Shown: positions 6,493 to 6,799 of the stretch, one piece after another
Position numbering within the stretch: the first letter of the stretch is position 1
Layout of the letters: each line of letters begins with the position of its first letter
Source of the DNA: Lysobacteraceae bacterium
GTDB taxonomy: Bacteria > Pseudomonadota > Gammaproteobacteria > Xanthomonadales > Rhodanobacteraceae
Assembly (NCBI GenBank): GCA_018971925.1
Contig: JAGWZT010000108.1
Location: 1-6,799, forward strand
DNA: 6,799 bases
Direction: 5' to 3'
Position numbers and translations under genes: made by a program
The notes under the pieces: generated by a model
The model's input: the letters and a program-made list of their open reading frames with translations, nothing else
Told to the model about the DNA's origin: nothing
The model's database searches: none

Positions 6493-6799
6493 ATGAATCG
6501 CAAGCTCCTGGCCTCGGCCATCTGCGCCAGCCTGCTCGTCGCGGGCGCGGCGTACGCACAAGACAACCCTGCGTCTACCCCGCAGGCGCAAAACCAGTCG
6601 ACGACCACGACCCAGCCCTCGACAAACGACAACCAATCGCCCAGCAAAAAAGAAGAGCCAAAGACGCTCGAATCCGTCACGGTCACGGGCTCTCTGCTGA
6701 AGCGGCCGGAATACCAGACGACATCGCCAGTGCAGGTCGTCAACGTGCAGGCGGATATCAACGCAGGCCAATTCACGACCGCGGACTTCTTGCAAACGA
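6493..6799 (+). CDS. TonB-dependent receptor, N-terminal part (runs off right edge)
   Basis: This is an open frame of 102 complete codons to the window edge, so only the N-terminus of an outer-membrane receptor is present. The ATG at 6493 is preceded by GGGGAG about 8 nt upstream. Residues 1-22 form a Sec signal peptide (MNRKLL, hydrophobic core, cleavage about AYA-QD). A low-complexity Gln/Ser/Thr/Asn/Pro stretch at about 23-56 follows, with no room for a signalling (STN) domain. LESVTVTGS at about 59-67 resembles the TonB-box region, and the plug domain starts next (SPVQVVNVQADINAG, TTADFLQ). Such receptors import large substrates such as siderophores, cobalamin or oligosaccharides using TonB-ExbBD energy. 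The substrate cannot be inferred because the barrel and downstream genes are outside the window. It is divergent from the lipoprotein gene. Confidence 0.88.
   Translation, partial: MNRKLLASAICASLLVAGAAYAQDNPASTPQAQNQSTTTTQPSTNDNQSPSKKEEPKTLESVTVTGSLLKRPEYQTTSPVQVVNVQADINAGQFTTADFLQT

Noticed and set aside
6327..6795. Two overlapping minus-strand open frames opposite the TonB receptor start
   Set aside because: They are antisense to a gene with a signal peptide, TonB-box-like motif and plug start, and have no recognisable features of their own.

Overview
The window is high-GC DNA from a Gram-negative proteobacterium. It encodes an outer-membrane autotransporter, a lipoprotein with a lipobox and a TonB-dependent receptor. 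The style of the proteins (GDSL autotransporter esterase, TonB receptor with an N-terminal VTVTG segment, MnmG N-terminus of the YDVIVVGGG type) suggests Xanthomonadaceae or Rhodanobacteraceae (Gammaproteobacteria). That assignment is an inference from gene style, not a database result.

Layout from left to right. (1) The 5' part of an unrecognised minus-strand gene runs off the left edge (1-147). (2) About 500 bp (148-654) hold no convincing gene but contain a small hairpin and a pair of inverted repeats (449-461 and 530-544). (3) At 655 lies a short copy of an mnmG-like start (M-T-S-YDVIVVGGG). It is cut off after 12 codons and followed by a compact array of three stem-loops (696-803) whose terminal loops are GGG, AGGAC and GGA. 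(4) The full-length tRNA-modification gene mnmG runs 848-2722. (5) A gene-free stretch (2723-3042) carries a second, more degenerate hairpin region with AGGATG boxes. (6) A secreted GDSL esterase with a C-terminal autotransporter barrel runs 3043-5163. (7) A perfect 14-bp bidirectional terminator (5183-5214) separates it from a convergent lipoprotein gene (5232-6101, minus) with a YbaY/YscW-like domain. (8) A 391-bp divergent intergenic region contains an AT-rich island and a candidate promoter. (9) The beginning of a TonB-dependent receptor gene (6493 to the right edge) follows.

The genes do not form one pathway. MnmG is a cytoplasmic housekeeping enzyme that works with MnmE. The other three recognised genes encode envelope proteins and appear to be separate transcription units. 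The part of the window most worth a second look is 655-847: a truncated second mnmG start differing from the real one only at synonymous sites over nine codons, followed by tightly packed hairpins with G-rich loops. I saw no defence system, CRISPR array, transposase, integrase, tRNA or rRNA.
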